A stretch of DNA of 64,000 nt. Source: Halorussus litoreus (lineage in GTDB: Archaea > Halobacteriota > Halobacteria > Halobacteriales > Haladaptataceae). Of the stretch, positions 27,255 to 35,790 are shown one piece after another (the first letter of the stretch is position 1; every line of letters begins with the position of its first letter). The notes under the pieces are model-generated. The model was not told the origin of the DNA, ran no database searches, and saw only the letters and a list, made by a program, of their open reading frames with translations. The position numbers and the translations under genes were made by a program. The stretch lies in contig NZ_KZ859508.1 of NCBI RefSeq assembly GCF_003382685.1, positions 16,891-80,890 on the forward strand, given 5' to 3'.

Positions 27255-27287
27255 TAAAACAGACTTTACTGTAAAGCGTGCTTTACG
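27255..27287. promoter_or_regulatory. Two tandem GTAAA-N6-TTTAC operators
   Basis: GTAAAACAGACTTTAC (27255-27270) and GTAAAGCGTGCTTTAC (27272-27287) both fit GTAAA-N6-TTTAC; the second is nearly fully palindromic. They are separated by one base, so their centres are 17 bp apart, close to one and a half helical turns. They lie 32-64 bases before the DUF2178 gene, whose operon partner is an XRE repressor, the obvious candidate to bind them. Confidence 0.7.
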
Positions 27288-27318
27288 GGAAGGGGAAAGT
27301 TACGTTCACCGTCCAGCC

Positions 27319-27738
27319 ATGACCGGAAACACCACGTCCGAACCGAATTTACTCGCGAGGAAGCGCACGTACAAACGTCTGATGTTCGGCGTCCTGCTCG
27401 GCGGTGTGGGCCTCGCCCTACTTCTCAGGGAGGTGCTAGGCTACCCGTTGATCAGCGAAGCCGTCTACTGGCTCGGCATCGTCGGATTCTTCGCTATCGG
27501 GTTCGGCACCTCGCTGACGCTGTTCGACGAACGCGACCGGGCGCTCGAACGGCGCGCAAGTCATCTCACGCTCAACATCATGGCCCCGGTGCTGGCGACC
27601 GTGGCGTCGGTCGGACGCCTCCTCCCAAGACTGACCGACTACGCGCTCCCCGCCGAAATATGGCCCGCGCTGTACGGCGTTATCGCAGTGTATGCAGTAT
27701 TCGGCATCTCCTACACCGTGCTCCGGTACCAGGCATGA
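27319..27738 (+). CDS. DUF2178-like four-helix membrane protein
   Basis: This 139-residue membrane protein has helices at about 20-38, 46-68, 82-100 and 110-132. A conserved-style loop, FDERDRALERRASHLTLN, follows the second helix; this Asp-Glu-Arg-x-x-x-(I/L)-x-x-(K/R)-A-x pattern is typical of the DUF2178 group. Such proteins are regularly encoded next to a small XRE regulator, as here, where the stop and next start overlap (ATGA). The function is unknown. Two operator-like palindromes precede the gene. Confidence 0.85.
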   Translation: MTGNTTSEPNLLARKRTYKRLMFGVLLGGVGLALLLREVLGYPLISEAVYWLGIVGFFAIGFGTSLTLFDERDRALERRASHLTLNIMAPVLATVASVGRLLPRLTDYALPAEIWPALYGVIAVYAVFGISYTVLRYQA

Positions 27739-27947
27739 ACAACGAACTGCGACGCCACCGGGAGCGGACGGACATGAGTCAGGCCGACCTCGCCGCCGCG
27801 GTCGACGTCTCGCGCCAGACGATCAACGCCATCGAGCGCGAGCGCTACGACCCCTCGCTCGAACTGGCTTTCGAACTGGCCGCCCACTTCGACTGCCGGA
27901 TAGAGGACCTGTTCGACCCGGAACGCGAAGCGAACGGCGGGGCGTGA
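27735..27947 (+). CDS. XRE/Cro-type transcriptional regulator
   Basis: This 70-residue helix-turn-helix protein, MNNELRRHRERTDMSQADLA followed by AAVDVSRQTINAIERERYDPSLELAF, is a minimal XRE domain (residues 3-58) with recognition helix SRQTINAIE. Its ATG overlaps the stop of the DUF2178 gene by four bases. It very probably represses its own operon by binding the two GTAAA-N6-TTTAC sites upstream. Homologues occur widely in haloarchaea and methanogens in this same pairing. Confidence 0.92.
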   Translation: MNNELRRHRERTDMSQADLAAAVDVSRQTINAIERERYDPSLELAFELAAHFDCRIEDLFDPEREANGGA

Positions 27948-28038
27948 TGTACGGGGTTCCGGCGATGCGGACGAGTCGATTCTGAGTTTAGCAACAACTG
28001 ACCGAGATCAGACGTGATGCGCTCGGTGCTCCGTTCAG

Positions 28039-28205
28039 GCCCGGCGCGCGCGAGGGCTGCGTGAGGGAATCGAGCGCAGGCTCGGCAGTCGCAGCCCGCG
28101 CAGGAGCAACGCGACGAGCAGGACCGTCTGCCGGTGCGAGGGAGAGAGAGGAGGCTGGGGAGGACGAGGTCGCGGGTCTCATACGTCGAGGCAGAAGCGA
28201 GCTCC
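28039..28205 (+). repeat. Dispersed intergenic repeat, copy E (diverged)
   Basis: This copy lies in the 380-base gap upstream of the proteasome operon. A GC-rich left part (GGCCCGGCGCGCGCGAGGGC) leads to a diverged core GGCTGGGGAGGACGAGG at 28153-28169. GTCGCGGGTCTCATACGTCG follows. The GCGGT simple repeats are mostly missing. No gene is present. Confidence 0.6.
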
Positions 28206-28274
28206 TCGCCGTAACCTCCCGTGCTTGCGAACAATTCCGGAACGTACTCGTCAGACCTTCCCTCCACACGCCCG

Positions 28275-28292
28275 GCTAAAATATATTTTAGC
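28275..28292 (+). promoter_or_regulatory. Perfect 18-bp palindrome over the TATA box of the proteasome operon
   Basis: GCTAAAATATATTTTAGC reads the same on both strands and contains the AT-rich core that should be the TATA box. It ends 36 bases before the psmB ATG (28329). A dimeric regulator bound here would compete directly with TBP. Confidence 0.65.
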
Positions 28293-28328
28293 TAACACTT
28301 TTTGTGGCGTAGCTCCTACCGACTGTCG

Positions 28329-29090
28329 ATGCCCAATCCCAACCCCCAACCGGCGCACGGCTCGCCGAATCGCGGCGGAGCGACCCTCAACGAAGAACCC
28401 GAACTCACGAAGACCGGGACGACCACCGTCGCGCTCGCGGCGAGCGACGGCGCGGTCGTGATGGCCGACCGGCGAGCGAGCGCGGGCGGCCGGTTCGTCA
28501 CCAGCAAGGACACCCGGAAGATAGAGCAGGTCCACCCGGCGGGAGCCGTCGCGCTCTCTGGTGCGGTCGGCGAAATCCAGGCGTACACCCGCCGCCTCGC
28601 CGCGCAGGCCGACCAGTACGAAGTCCGGCGGGGCGACCCGCCGACGATGCACGCGTTCGCCACGTTCGCGGGCAACCTCCTCCGGAGCGGCCAGTTCCGG
28701 ATGGTCAGACCGCTCCTTGCCGGCGTCGACGCCGACGGCTCGCACGTGTACGGCATGGACGGCGCGGGCGGGGTCACCGAAGTGCCCTACGACGCGAAGG
28801 GCAGCGGGACCCAGTTCGCGCTGGGTGTGCTCGAACGCGAGTACCGCCCCGACCTGACCGTCGCGGACGCGACCCCCGCCGCCGCCCGCGCGGTCGAGAG
28901 CGCAATCGAGCGCGACACCGCCAGCGGGAACGGCGTCACCGTCGCGCGGATTTCGACCGACGGCGTGACCATCGACGCTCACGACGACCCGGCGGAACTG
29001 TACGAGGGTGCGCCATCGGCCGAAGGGACTGACGGCGTGAACTCGTCCGAGGAAACGGACGGTGCGAACCCGTCCGAGGAGGTGGCCTGA
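28329..29090 (+). CDS. psmB: Proteasome beta subunit (paralogue)
   Basis: This is the catalytic subunit of the 20S proteasome, 253 residues. The propeptide is about 30 residues, ending TKTG, and autocatalysis would expose Thr31 as the active-site nucleophile (TTTVALAASDG). The conserved Asp in MADRRAS, Lys in SKDTRKIEQV, Ser in GSGTQFALGVLE and Asp/Ser in ERDTASGNGV are all present, so it should be active. The C-terminus carries an acidic tail with a nine-residue duplication (TDGVNSSEE, TDGANPSEE). It is the first gene of a beta-alpha pair; the next start overlaps its stop by one base. Confidence 0.93.
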   Translation: MPNPNPQPAHGSPNRGGATLNEEPELTKTGTTTVALAASDGAVVMADRRASAGGRFVTSKDTRKIEQVHPAGAVALSGAVGEIQAYTRRLAAQADQYEVRRGDPPTMHAFATFAGNLLRSGQFRMVRPLLAGVDADGSHVYGMDGAGGVTEVPYDAKGSGTQFALGVLEREYRPDLTVADATPAAARAVESAIERDTASGNGVTVARISTDGVTIDAHDDPAELYEGAPSAEGTDGVNSSEETDGANPSEEVA

Positions 29091-29863
29091 TGCAGGGCGA
29101 CCAGCAGGCGTACGACCGCGGGACGAGCATCTTCTCGCCCGACGGCCGGCTGTATCAGGTCGAGTACGCCCGCGAGGCGGTCGAGCGCGGGAGCCCGAGC
29201 GTCGGCGTCCGGACCGCCGAGGGCGTGGTCCTCGCGGCCCGCCGGCGGGTCCGCTCCTCGCTGATGGACCCCGCGAGCGTCGAGAAGCTCCATCAGGTCG
29301 ACGACCACCTCGGCGTCGCGTCGGCGGGCAACGCGGCCGACGCCCGCAAGCTCGTGGCGTTCGCTCGCGAGACCGCCCAGCGCGACCGATTGACCTACGA
29401 CGAGTCGATGGGCGTCGAGACGCTGACGAAGGAAGTCGCAGACCACGTCCAGGAGTACACCCAGACCGGCGGCGCGCGGCCGTTCGGGACCGCGCTGCTG
29501 GTCGGCGGGGTGACCGGCGCGGGCATCGACGGGTCGGGCGACGGCCGGCCCGTCCTCTACGAGACCGACCCCTCCGGCACGCCCTCCGCGTGGGATGCCG
29601 CGGCGGTCGGCCGCGACAGCGGGGTCATCCGGGAGTTCCTCGAAGCCGAGTACACCGCGGGGCTCGACCTCGATTCGGGCGTCGACCTCGCGCTGGAAGC
29701 GCTGGCGGCCCCAGACGAGGCGACCTTCGCGCCAGCGGACGTGGCGGTCGCGACGATCCGAGTCGAGGAATCGGCCGGCTATCGCGACCTGCCGGCCGAG
29801 GAGCGCCGGGCGGCGCTCGACTCGCTCGGCTTGCTCGGCGATGACGGCCAGCAGGCGTCCTGA
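29090..29863 (+). CDS. psmA: Proteasome alpha subunit (paralogue)
   Basis: This 257-residue outer-ring subunit gates the proteasome. It has the classic N-terminal gate YDRGTSIFSPDGRLYQVEYA and Lys66 in SVEKLHQ, the pocket lysine that binds the HbYX tail of PAN/Cdc48-type ATPases. The usual Asp-Lys after the first strand (LAVDKRV in relatives) is Arg-Arg here (LAARRRVRSSL). The C-terminus lacks the long acidic tail of Haloferax alpha1 and ends LGDDGQQAS. The direct TGATG coupling to the beta gene suggests a dedicated alpha/beta pair, assembled as an alternative core particle. Confidence 0.93.
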   Translation: MQGDQQAYDRGTSIFSPDGRLYQVEYAREAVERGSPSVGVRTAEGVVLAARRRVRSSLMDPASVEKLHQVDDHLGVASAGNAADARKLVAFARETAQRDRLTYDESMGVETLTKEVADHVQEYTQTGGARPFGTALLVGGVTGAGIDGSGDGRPVLYETDPSGTPSAWDAAAVGRDSGVIREFLEAEYTAGLDLDSGVDLALEALAAPDEATFAPADVAVATIRVEESAGYRDLPAEERRAALDSLGLLGDDGQQAS

Positions 29864-29896
29864 CGACTCCCCGCTCGGCCGTTCCCGGACATCGAA

Positions 29897-31447
29897 TTAC
29901 CGGTAGAGGTCGAACCGCTGGAAGACCGCCCCGAGCAGTACCGCGACCGGGATGATTTCGAGTCGGCCAACCCACATATTGACGATCAACATCGCTTTGG
30001 CGGTATCGGGCATCCCCGGCCCGGTGATACCGGAGTCCAGTCCGACGTTGCTCTGGGCGCTCATCACGTCGAAGATCACGTACTCTAACGGGTGGGCCGG
30101 TGACAAGACGCGGAGGAGAACGGCGACCCCGATCGCGAGGAACGTGAGCCAGAGGACGAACACGACCGTCGCTTCGGTGTACTCGCGTTCGGCCTGTTTC
30201 TCACTGAGTCTGCGCTCCCCGAGCTTGAGATACCGAATCGCATTGTCTGGGAGGAACACGCCGCGTATCTGCCAGACCGTCCCCTTGACGAGCGTGATCA
30301 CCCGAATCAGCTTGAGCCCGCTCACCGTCGAACCGGCCGCTGCGCCGGTGAGCATGCCCAGACACGCCAGCAGCGTCGCGCCAGCGCTCCAGACCTGCTC
30401 GGTCCCGCCGCCGATCGTCGCGCTCCCGAAGCCGGTGTTCGAGGTCGCGGAGACGAACTGGAACAGACTCACCCGGAACGTCTCCTCCAGCGTCGCGTAC
30501 TGCCCGTTGGCGTACAGAATACCGGTCAATCCGAGTGACCCAACCGTGAACCAGATGAACACCCACCGCGTCTGGAGGTCCGCGTAGAGGTTCCGTAGCT
30601 CACCCTTGAATATCAGGTAGTGGATGGGGAACGCGATACTCCCCGCGACCATTATCGGGACCGTCGCGTACTCGATCAGTGGGCTACCGTAGTGCCCGAT
30701 AGAGTCCGCGTGGACGGAGAACCCTCCCGTCGCAATCCCGGTCATGCCGTGATTGATCGCGTCCCAGAGCGGCGTTCCGGCGAGGACTAACAGGACGATA
30801 GAGCCGACGGTGAGTCCCACGAAGAGCTTCCAGATCTCCTGGACCGTCGTCACGATGCTCGGATGGATCTTCTCGGACCGAGCTTCGCTCTCGTAGAGCG
30901 TGTACGACCCGCTGCGCCCGCCCCGTCGCAGGATAGCGACGGTCAGCACGATCACGCCGACGCCACCGACCCATTCGATGAACGACCGCCACCAGTGGAG
31001 GGATCGGGGCAGTTTCTCCTCGACGGCGGCCATCGTGAGCCCGGTCCCGGTGAACCCGCTCATGCTCTCGAACACAGCGTCGAGCGGGTGGAGAAACACC
31101 GCCGTCGTCGCGTCCATCGGTGGGGTGTTCGTCCATGCGGGGAGTGGGTCGACCTGAATCGTCCACGCGACGAGGAGGAACGGCAGCCCACCGAGGAGGC
31201 CGGTAAGCGCCCACGCGGTCGCGGCGGTTACCATCGCCTCGCGTTTTTCGGGCGGGTCGGCGTCGCGGTATAGCCGGACGAGTCCAGTCCCGAGTCCGGC
31301 CACGACGACCGCGGAGACGACGAAGGCGGGGATCGCGTAGAACTCGCCGTTCACAGCCGCTACGACGATGGACGCCACCATCATCAAGGAGACGGCCTGA
31401 ACGATGCGACCGACGTCATGTCCGACAGCGTTCGTATCTACTCTCAT
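29897..31447 (-). CDS. trkH: TrkH-type potassium transporter, copy 2
   Basis: This 516-residue membrane protein forms the K+ pathway. Four pore-loop repeats can be read: SGFTGTGLT, MTGIATGGFS, SATSNTGFGS and SAQSNVGLDSG, each placing a Gly in the selectivity filter. About ten membrane helices are evident. It is the last gene of the six-gene minus-strand cluster, 44 bases after the USP gene. The cytoplasmic gating partner would be one of the two TrkA proteins encoded upstream. Copy 1 in the same cluster is clearly diverged, so the two are not a recent duplication. Confidence 0.93.
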   Translation of the reverse strand: MRVDTNAVGHDVGRIVQAVSLMMVASIVVAAVNGEFYAIPAFVVSAVVVAGLGTGLVRLYRDADPPEKREAMVTAATAWALTGLLGGLPFLLVAWTIQVDPLPAWTNTPPMDATTAVFLHPLDAVFESMSGFTGTGLTMAAVEEKLPRSLHWWRSFIEWVGGVGVIVLTVAILRRGGRSGSYTLYESEARSEKIHPSIVTTVQEIWKLFVGLTVGSIVLLVLAGTPLWDAINHGMTGIATGGFSVHADSIGHYGSPLIEYATVPIMVAGSIAFPIHYLIFKGELRNLYADLQTRWVFIWFTVGSLGLTGILYANGQYATLEETFRVSLFQFVSATSNTGFGSATIGGGTEQVWSAGATLLACLGMLTGAAAGSTVSGLKLIRVITLVKGTVWQIRGVFLPDNAIRYLKLGERRLSEKQAEREYTEATVVFVLWLTFLAIGVAVLLRVLSPAHPLEYVIFDVMSAQSNVGLDSGITGPGMPDTAKAMLIVNMWVGRLEIIPVAVLLGAVFQRFDLYR

Positions 31448-31491
31448 CGTGGATAGCAGTGTGTAGGTCTCAAATATAGGTAATTTGGAAT

Positions 31492-32622
31492 TTAACTGTC
31501 GTCGTCAATCGCTTCGATACCTCGCTTCCATCGGTAGTAGAGCGAACGCATAACGCGATCCGGATCCCGTGACAGGAGTACTGTCACCTCGCTCAGTTCC
31601 GAAAGCGTCTGCTGTACCGATCCAAAGACGAACTGTTCTAACCGGGATTTATTCTCGGGCATCCCTATCGACGTGAAGTCGTGTGCCTTCGCTTCCTGTA
31701 CGATCTCTTCAGTCGTGTCGGAAGCCTCCCTCAGTTCCGTTTCGACCGTCACGTCAGAACCGAGCACGTATTCGGCGAACGTCAGCAGGTCCTCGCCTTC
31801 GGTCGTCGCTCGGTCGGATCCATCGGGTGAGATAACGTGGAGAACGGTGATCGAAGCGTCCGTAGCGCGTGCTACTGCGCGTGCTGCTTCCGTCGCGAGA
31901 GCGGAATGCGGGCCTGTCCCAACGGGGAGGAGTATCGAGTCTATCGTTTCCGCGTCGGACTGTGCGAGTGAAGCGACGGTGTGTTCCTCGACGTCTGGAA
32001 CGTACAGCGCGTTCTCTCCTCGTTTCACGCCCAGATTTTCGACGAACACGTCACATTCGGCGTCGGCCAGTACGGTGTCAATCGTACTTCGATTGAGTAC
32101 CTCACCTCCGTCGATGCCTGCGTCGCGTAGCAGCAATACCGCAGTCTCGTTCCCATCACCGATGACGTCGAGTATCCCCTCCGTAGTATCCGTCACGACG
32201 CGAACGACAGCGCTGGTCGGGACGCTCGAATCGAGATTCTGAGCCACGTCTGCTACCCGTGCTAACTGTGCTCGTCGTTCTTCGACGACCTCGACGACAG
32301 TTTCCGTGTCGGGGTCAGCCGGCTGGTCCGTTCGGACGTACTTCCGAACCGCTTCGAGCGATGCTTCGTTCGTAACTGTCTCGATGCCGAGCAGGAGGAC
32401 CCGACCCTCGTTATCTGCTGCAAGTGCAGTTGCCGTCCGGAGGAACTGTCGAGCGTCGATTGCCATACTCGAATCGTGCACCGCGTCGGTGATGGGAACG
32501 ACGACGGTGTACTCCGGTGTGTGAACGAGCGGTCCGCTACGAAGGTACGAATCGTCCTTCGCACTGGCGGATTCGCGTTGGACTGCGATTCGAACATCCG
32601 AGCGCTCGGAGTCGCCCGGCAT
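31492..32622 (-). CDS. Double universal-stress-protein domain protein of the Trk cluster
   Basis: This 376-residue cytoplasmic protein has two tandem USP-like alpha/beta domains. Domain one is at about 35-190 (YTVVVPITDAVHDSSMAIDA...GDGNETAVLLLRDAG); domain two is at 215-350 (ILLPVGTGPHSALATEAARA...HDFTSIGMPENKSRLEQFVFG). The canonical ATP loop GxxGxxxxS is not well preserved, so nucleotide binding is uncertain. It starts two bases after the trkA2 stop. USP domains regulate K+ transporters elsewhere (for example TeaD and KdpD), so modulation of the adjacent TrkH proteins is a reasonable inference. Confidence 0.85.
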   Translation of the reverse strand: MPGDSERSDVRIAVQRESASAKDDSYLRSGPLVHTPEYTVVVPITDAVHDSSMAIDARQFLRTATALAADNEGRVLLLGIETVTNEASLEAVRKYVRTDQPADPDTETVVEVVEERRAQLARVADVAQNLDSSVPTSAVVRVVTDTTEGILDVIGDGNETAVLLLRDAGIDGGEVLNRSTIDTVLADAECDVFVENLGVKRGENALYVPDVEEHTVASLAQSDAETIDSILLPVGTGPHSALATEAARAVARATDASITVLHVISPDGSDRATTEGEDLLTFAEYVLGSDVTVETELREASDTTEEIVQEAKAHDFTSIGMPENKSRLEQFVFGSVQQTLSELSEVTVLLSRDPDRVMRSLYYRWKRGIEAIDDDS

Positions 32623-32624
32623 CG

Positions 32625-33290
32625 TTACGGCCCCGTGAAGGCGTCCGTAATCCGGCTCGTTGCCCCGTTTCTCGCGAAAATCGTGACGACGTCACCCGCC
32701 TGAATGTCCGTCTCTCCCTGCGGGATGAGCATCTCGCCGTCCCGAACGATGGCCACAATAATCGTCTCCTCGGGTAGCAGGTCTTCCCTATCGGCTTCGA
32801 TGAGGGTGAGGCCCCCTATCGGAGCGCCGTCGTCGACCGTGGTCTCGAATATTTCGGCTCCGCTAGCGATCGGCATGAAGTCCTGGATCGTCGGGTGTTG
32901 GACGGCTCGGTAGAGGTACTGGCCGTTGAGTTGGTGCGGGCTCTCGACGATGTTCACTCCGAGATCCTCGAACAGTTCGATGTGATCGGGATCGTTGATC
33001 GAACTCACGAGCGTCTCGACCCCGTACTGCTTTCCGAACATGGAGATCATGAGGTTCACCGAATCGCTCCCAGTCGTCGAGATGAGCGCGTCGGCCTCCT
33101 CGACGCCGGCTTCGAGCAGGATCTCGTTCGACGCCGCGTCGGCGTTGATGACCAGACAGTCGGCGGCGGCGCTCACCTCCTCGGCGAGTTCCGCATCGCG
33201 TTCGATGACGACGACTTCGTGGTCGTCTTGAGTGGCTAGGTCGATGACTGTGCTTCCGGTGCGGCCTGCGCCGATGATGATTACGTACAT
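32625..33290 (-). CDS. trkA: TrkA-type K+ channel regulator, copy 2
   Basis: This 221-residue protein is an RCK gating subunit with the N-terminal Rossmann domain MYVIIIGAGRTGSTVIDLAT (Gly-x-Gly-x-x-Gly, NAD(H)/nucleotide binding, about 1-125). The C-terminal TrkA_C domain (about 140-221) has GAPIGGLTLIEADREDLLPE and IPQGETDIQAGDVVTIFA. It is complete and of normal length for a single-module archaeal TrkA. It sits two bases upstream of the USP gene and 120 bases downstream of trkH copy 1, on the same strand. Confidence 0.93.
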   Translation of the reverse strand: MYVIIIGAGRTGSTVIDLATQDDHEVVVIERDAELAEEVSAAADCLVINADAASNEILLEAGVEEADALISTTGSDSVNLMISMFGKQYGVETLVSSINDPDHIELFEDLGVNIVESPHQLNGQYLYRAVQHPTIQDFMPIASGAEIFETTVDDGAPIGGLTLIEADREDLLPEETIIVAIVRDGEMLIPQGETDIQAGDVVTIFARNGATSRITDAFTGP

Positions 33291-33410
33291 TGGTTGTTGG
33301 TTGTGGCGGTAGTAGTTAGCTCCCGATGCGTTCGAGTGATGCCGACACTGTCGGGCGGATCAGGAACGTCGAGTGCGGGAGTGCGAGGCGTACTTCGGTG
33401 AACCATGTTT

Positions 33411-35036
33411 CTACCTCCGGACGATACTGTTGATCAGGACGAGGACGGGGATGATCTCGAGCCGCCCCATCCACATCTGGACGATGAACAGTAGTTCCGC
33501 GACGACCGGTATATTCGGACCCGTGATCCCCGAGGAGAGCCCAACGGTTCCCTGTGCAGTCGCGACCTCGAAGATGGCGTCCGCGAGGGTGAACTCCGAA
33601 GGAAGCACTGCCAACAGCACGAACAACGATAGGACCAGGAGCACGAGATACGCGAACGCGAACGTCGTCGCAGCGCGAATCTCGTCGTTGGCCTCGTCTC
33701 GCTTGAAGATCCGCTGTCCGATCCGGAGGTCCTCGATTGCGTGCCCGGGGAGGAACGCCCGCGAAACCTCCCAGCTGATCCCCCGCGCGATGATGTAGCC
33801 ACGCAGAATCTTGATCCCGCCGACCGTCGCGCCTGCGCACCCGCCGAGTAGCATCGCACCGAACACGATGAACATGACCGCCCCGTCGTTCCAGTCACCG
33901 ATTGCAGACGTCTGCCAGCCGGTGGTCGTCTGCGCGCTGATGAACTGGAACAGGCCGTCGCGGAACGCCTGACTCGTCGCCACTCGTCCGACGTACCCGA
34001 TCGGGTCACCGTTGTAGGGGACGCCGACCCAGCGAGCGAGAAACGCCGACAGGCCGAGCGCGCCGACGACGAACATGCCGAAGAGCACTCTGACCTGCGG
34101 GTCCCGCGTGAACTCCCGGAGGTCACGCTCGGAGACTGCCCCGTAGTACACCGGAATCGAGATCGCGCCCGTGATCATCGCCGGGATGTGGACCACCTCC
34201 ATCGCGTAGGAGCCGTAGCCGGCGATCGAATCGTCGAGGGTACTGAACCCGCCGGTGGACTGCCCGGTCATCGCGTGATTGACCGCGTCGAAGATCGTCT
34301 GCTCGATGCCGTAGCCGGGGTTGACGAGGAACGTCGCCGCTGCGAGGTAGACGGCGACCAGGGCGGTGATCCCGACGTAGAGTTTCCAGATCGCGCGCGC
34401 GGTTCCCGCGATGCTCGGCCGCAACTTCTCGTTGCGCCCCTCGGACTGGTACAGCGAGATTCCCGCGGTGCCGTGTGGCTGGCGGAGGATCGCGAGCGAG
34501 AGGACGATCATCCCTGCGCCGCCGATCCACTGTATCTGCGAGCGGTACCAGAGGAATCCGTGGCCCACCGAGGGTTCGTGGACGCTCATGGTCAGGCCGG
34601 TGGTGGTGTACCCGCTCATGCTCTCGAAGAACGCGTGGACCGGGTTCTGGAAGTTGAGGAGGCTCGACTGATAGGTCGCGCCCGCGGGAACGAATGATTC
34701 GAGGACGGCCGGTGGCGTGACGTACGCCGCGATGATGAACGGGAGCGCGCCGAACGCTGCGGTGACGAGCCACCCGAGCGCCGCGACGATCATCGCGTGG
34801 TGGCGTTGCGGTTCGGGAGCGTCCTCACACAGCCTGTAGGCGGCCCCGCCAGCGAGCGCGGTGATTCCGCCGCCGATCAGGAACGCAACTGCGCTGTACC
34901 ACTCCTGATAGAGCAGCGAGACGAGTAGCGGGACCGCCATCAGTCCCCCGATGAGGACTTGTAGCGCTCCGATGTCTCTGAGGACCGTTTTCGCGGCGGT
35001 CACGAAGCCGGGGCGGCCGACGGACGTGTTAGACAT
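33411..35036 (-). CDS. trkH: TrkH-type potassium transporter, copy 1
   Basis: This 541-residue K+ transporter subunit has pore-loop signatures SGYTTTGLTMS, MTGQSTGGFST, SAQTTTGWQTS and ATAQGTVGLSSG. The third differs most from copy 2 (TTGW against NTGF). About ten membrane helices are present, with a polar N-terminus MSNTSVGRPGFVTAAK. It lies 23 bases after trkA copy 1, forming a trkA-trkH module. The second module (trkA2-usp-trkH2) follows on the same strand. Confidence 0.93.
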   Translation of the reverse strand: MSNTSVGRPGFVTAAKTVLRDIGALQVLIGGLMAVPLLVSLLYQEWYSAVAFLIGGGITALAGGAAYRLCEDAPEPQRHHAMIVAALGWLVTAAFGALPFIIAAYVTPPAVLESFVPAGATYQSSLLNFQNPVHAFFESMSGYTTTGLTMSVHEPSVGHGFLWYRSQIQWIGGAGMIVLSLAILRQPHGTAGISLYQSEGRNEKLRPSIAGTARAIWKLYVGITALVAVYLAAATFLVNPGYGIEQTIFDAVNHAMTGQSTGGFSTLDDSIAGYGSYAMEVVHIPAMITGAISIPVYYGAVSERDLREFTRDPQVRVLFGMFVVGALGLSAFLARWVGVPYNGDPIGYVGRVATSQAFRDGLFQFISAQTTTGWQTSAIGDWNDGAVMFIVFGAMLLGGCAGATVGGIKILRGYIIARGISWEVSRAFLPGHAIEDLRIGQRIFKRDEANDEIRAATTFAFAYLVLLVLSLFVLLAVLPSEFTLADAIFEVATAQGTVGLSSGITGPNIPVVAELLFIVQMWMGRLEIIPVLVLINSIVRR

Positions 35037-35059
35037 AGTATTTATCTCTCCGTTATTGA

Positions 35060-35746
35060 TTACACGGTCTGGTCTTCGTAGTGTCCGAAGATGTCCGTGA
35101 GACTCGGGTCCGCTCCAGTCGCGGAATAGACGGTCAACAGATCGTTCGCTTCGATTTGCGTATTTCCTCGCGGCGTCAGTGGCCTGTCTTCGCCCTCCCG
35201 TTCGATGGCGACGATCAGGACGTCGTCCGAGAGGAGGTCTTCCCTCCCTACTTCAGTGAGGGTCTTGCCAGCAATTGGTGCGTTCTCCGTTACCGTTATC
35301 TCGAAGACTTCCGCTTCGTTGCCGATCCGCATGTAATCGACGATAGCTGGCCTAGCGACCGCCCGATAGAGATACCCCGCGATGAGCTGTTGGGGATTTT
35401 CGATCGTGTTCACCCCGATCTGCCGGAAGAGGTTCATGTGCTCTGCACTGTGAACCACCGACGTGATCGCCGGAATATCGAACTCCTCCGCGAGCAAACA
35501 GACCATGACGTTCGTGGCGTCTTGGTCGGTCGTCGAGATAATTGCGTCAGCCCGCTCGGCCCCGGCATCGTCGAGCGTTTCTTTCGTGGTAGCGTCCGCA
35601 TTGAGCACCAAACAGTCGTACTCACTGGCGATCTCGTCAGCTTTCTGCGTGTTTCGCTCGATGACCACTACCTCGTTTCCGGAACGAGTCGCGATGTCGA
35701 TGAGGGGCGTACCAATGTCGCCCGCTCCAACGATGATAATGTACAT
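35060..35746 (-). CDS. trkA: TrkA-type K+ channel regulator, copy 1
   Basis: This 228-residue RCK gating subunit has the Rossmann start MYIIIVGAGDIGTPLIDIAT (Gly-x-Gly-x-x-Gly) and Glu33 in VVVIERN, suggesting NAD(H) rather than NADP(H). The TrkA_C domain (about 140-228) has NAPIAGKTLTEVGREDLLSD and TPRGNTQIEANDLLTVYS. It is the first Trk gene of the cluster, preceded on the same strand by a small unknown protein. It is nearly co-linear with copy 2, showing a duplicated trkA-trkH module. Confidence 0.93.
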   Translation of the reverse strand: MYIIIVGAGDIGTPLIDIATRSGNEVVVIERNTQKADEIASEYDCLVLNADATTKETLDDAGAERADAIISTTDQDATNVMVCLLAEEFDIPAITSVVHSAEHMNLFRQIGVNTIENPQQLIAGYLYRAVARPAIVDYMRIGNEAEVFEITVTENAPIAGKTLTEVGREDLLSDDVLIVAIEREGEDRPLTPRGNTQIEANDLLTVYSATGADPSLTDIFGHYEDQTV

Positions 35747-35790
35747 GTATAGTTTGAATTATGGTGTTTGATCTCCGCTTGCGTAGCCGA

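Noticed and set aside
33316..33840. A 174-codon minus-strand frame overlapping trkH copy 1
   Set aside because: It is a shifted frame of trkH on the same strand, rich in Arg; trkH has all four pore loops.
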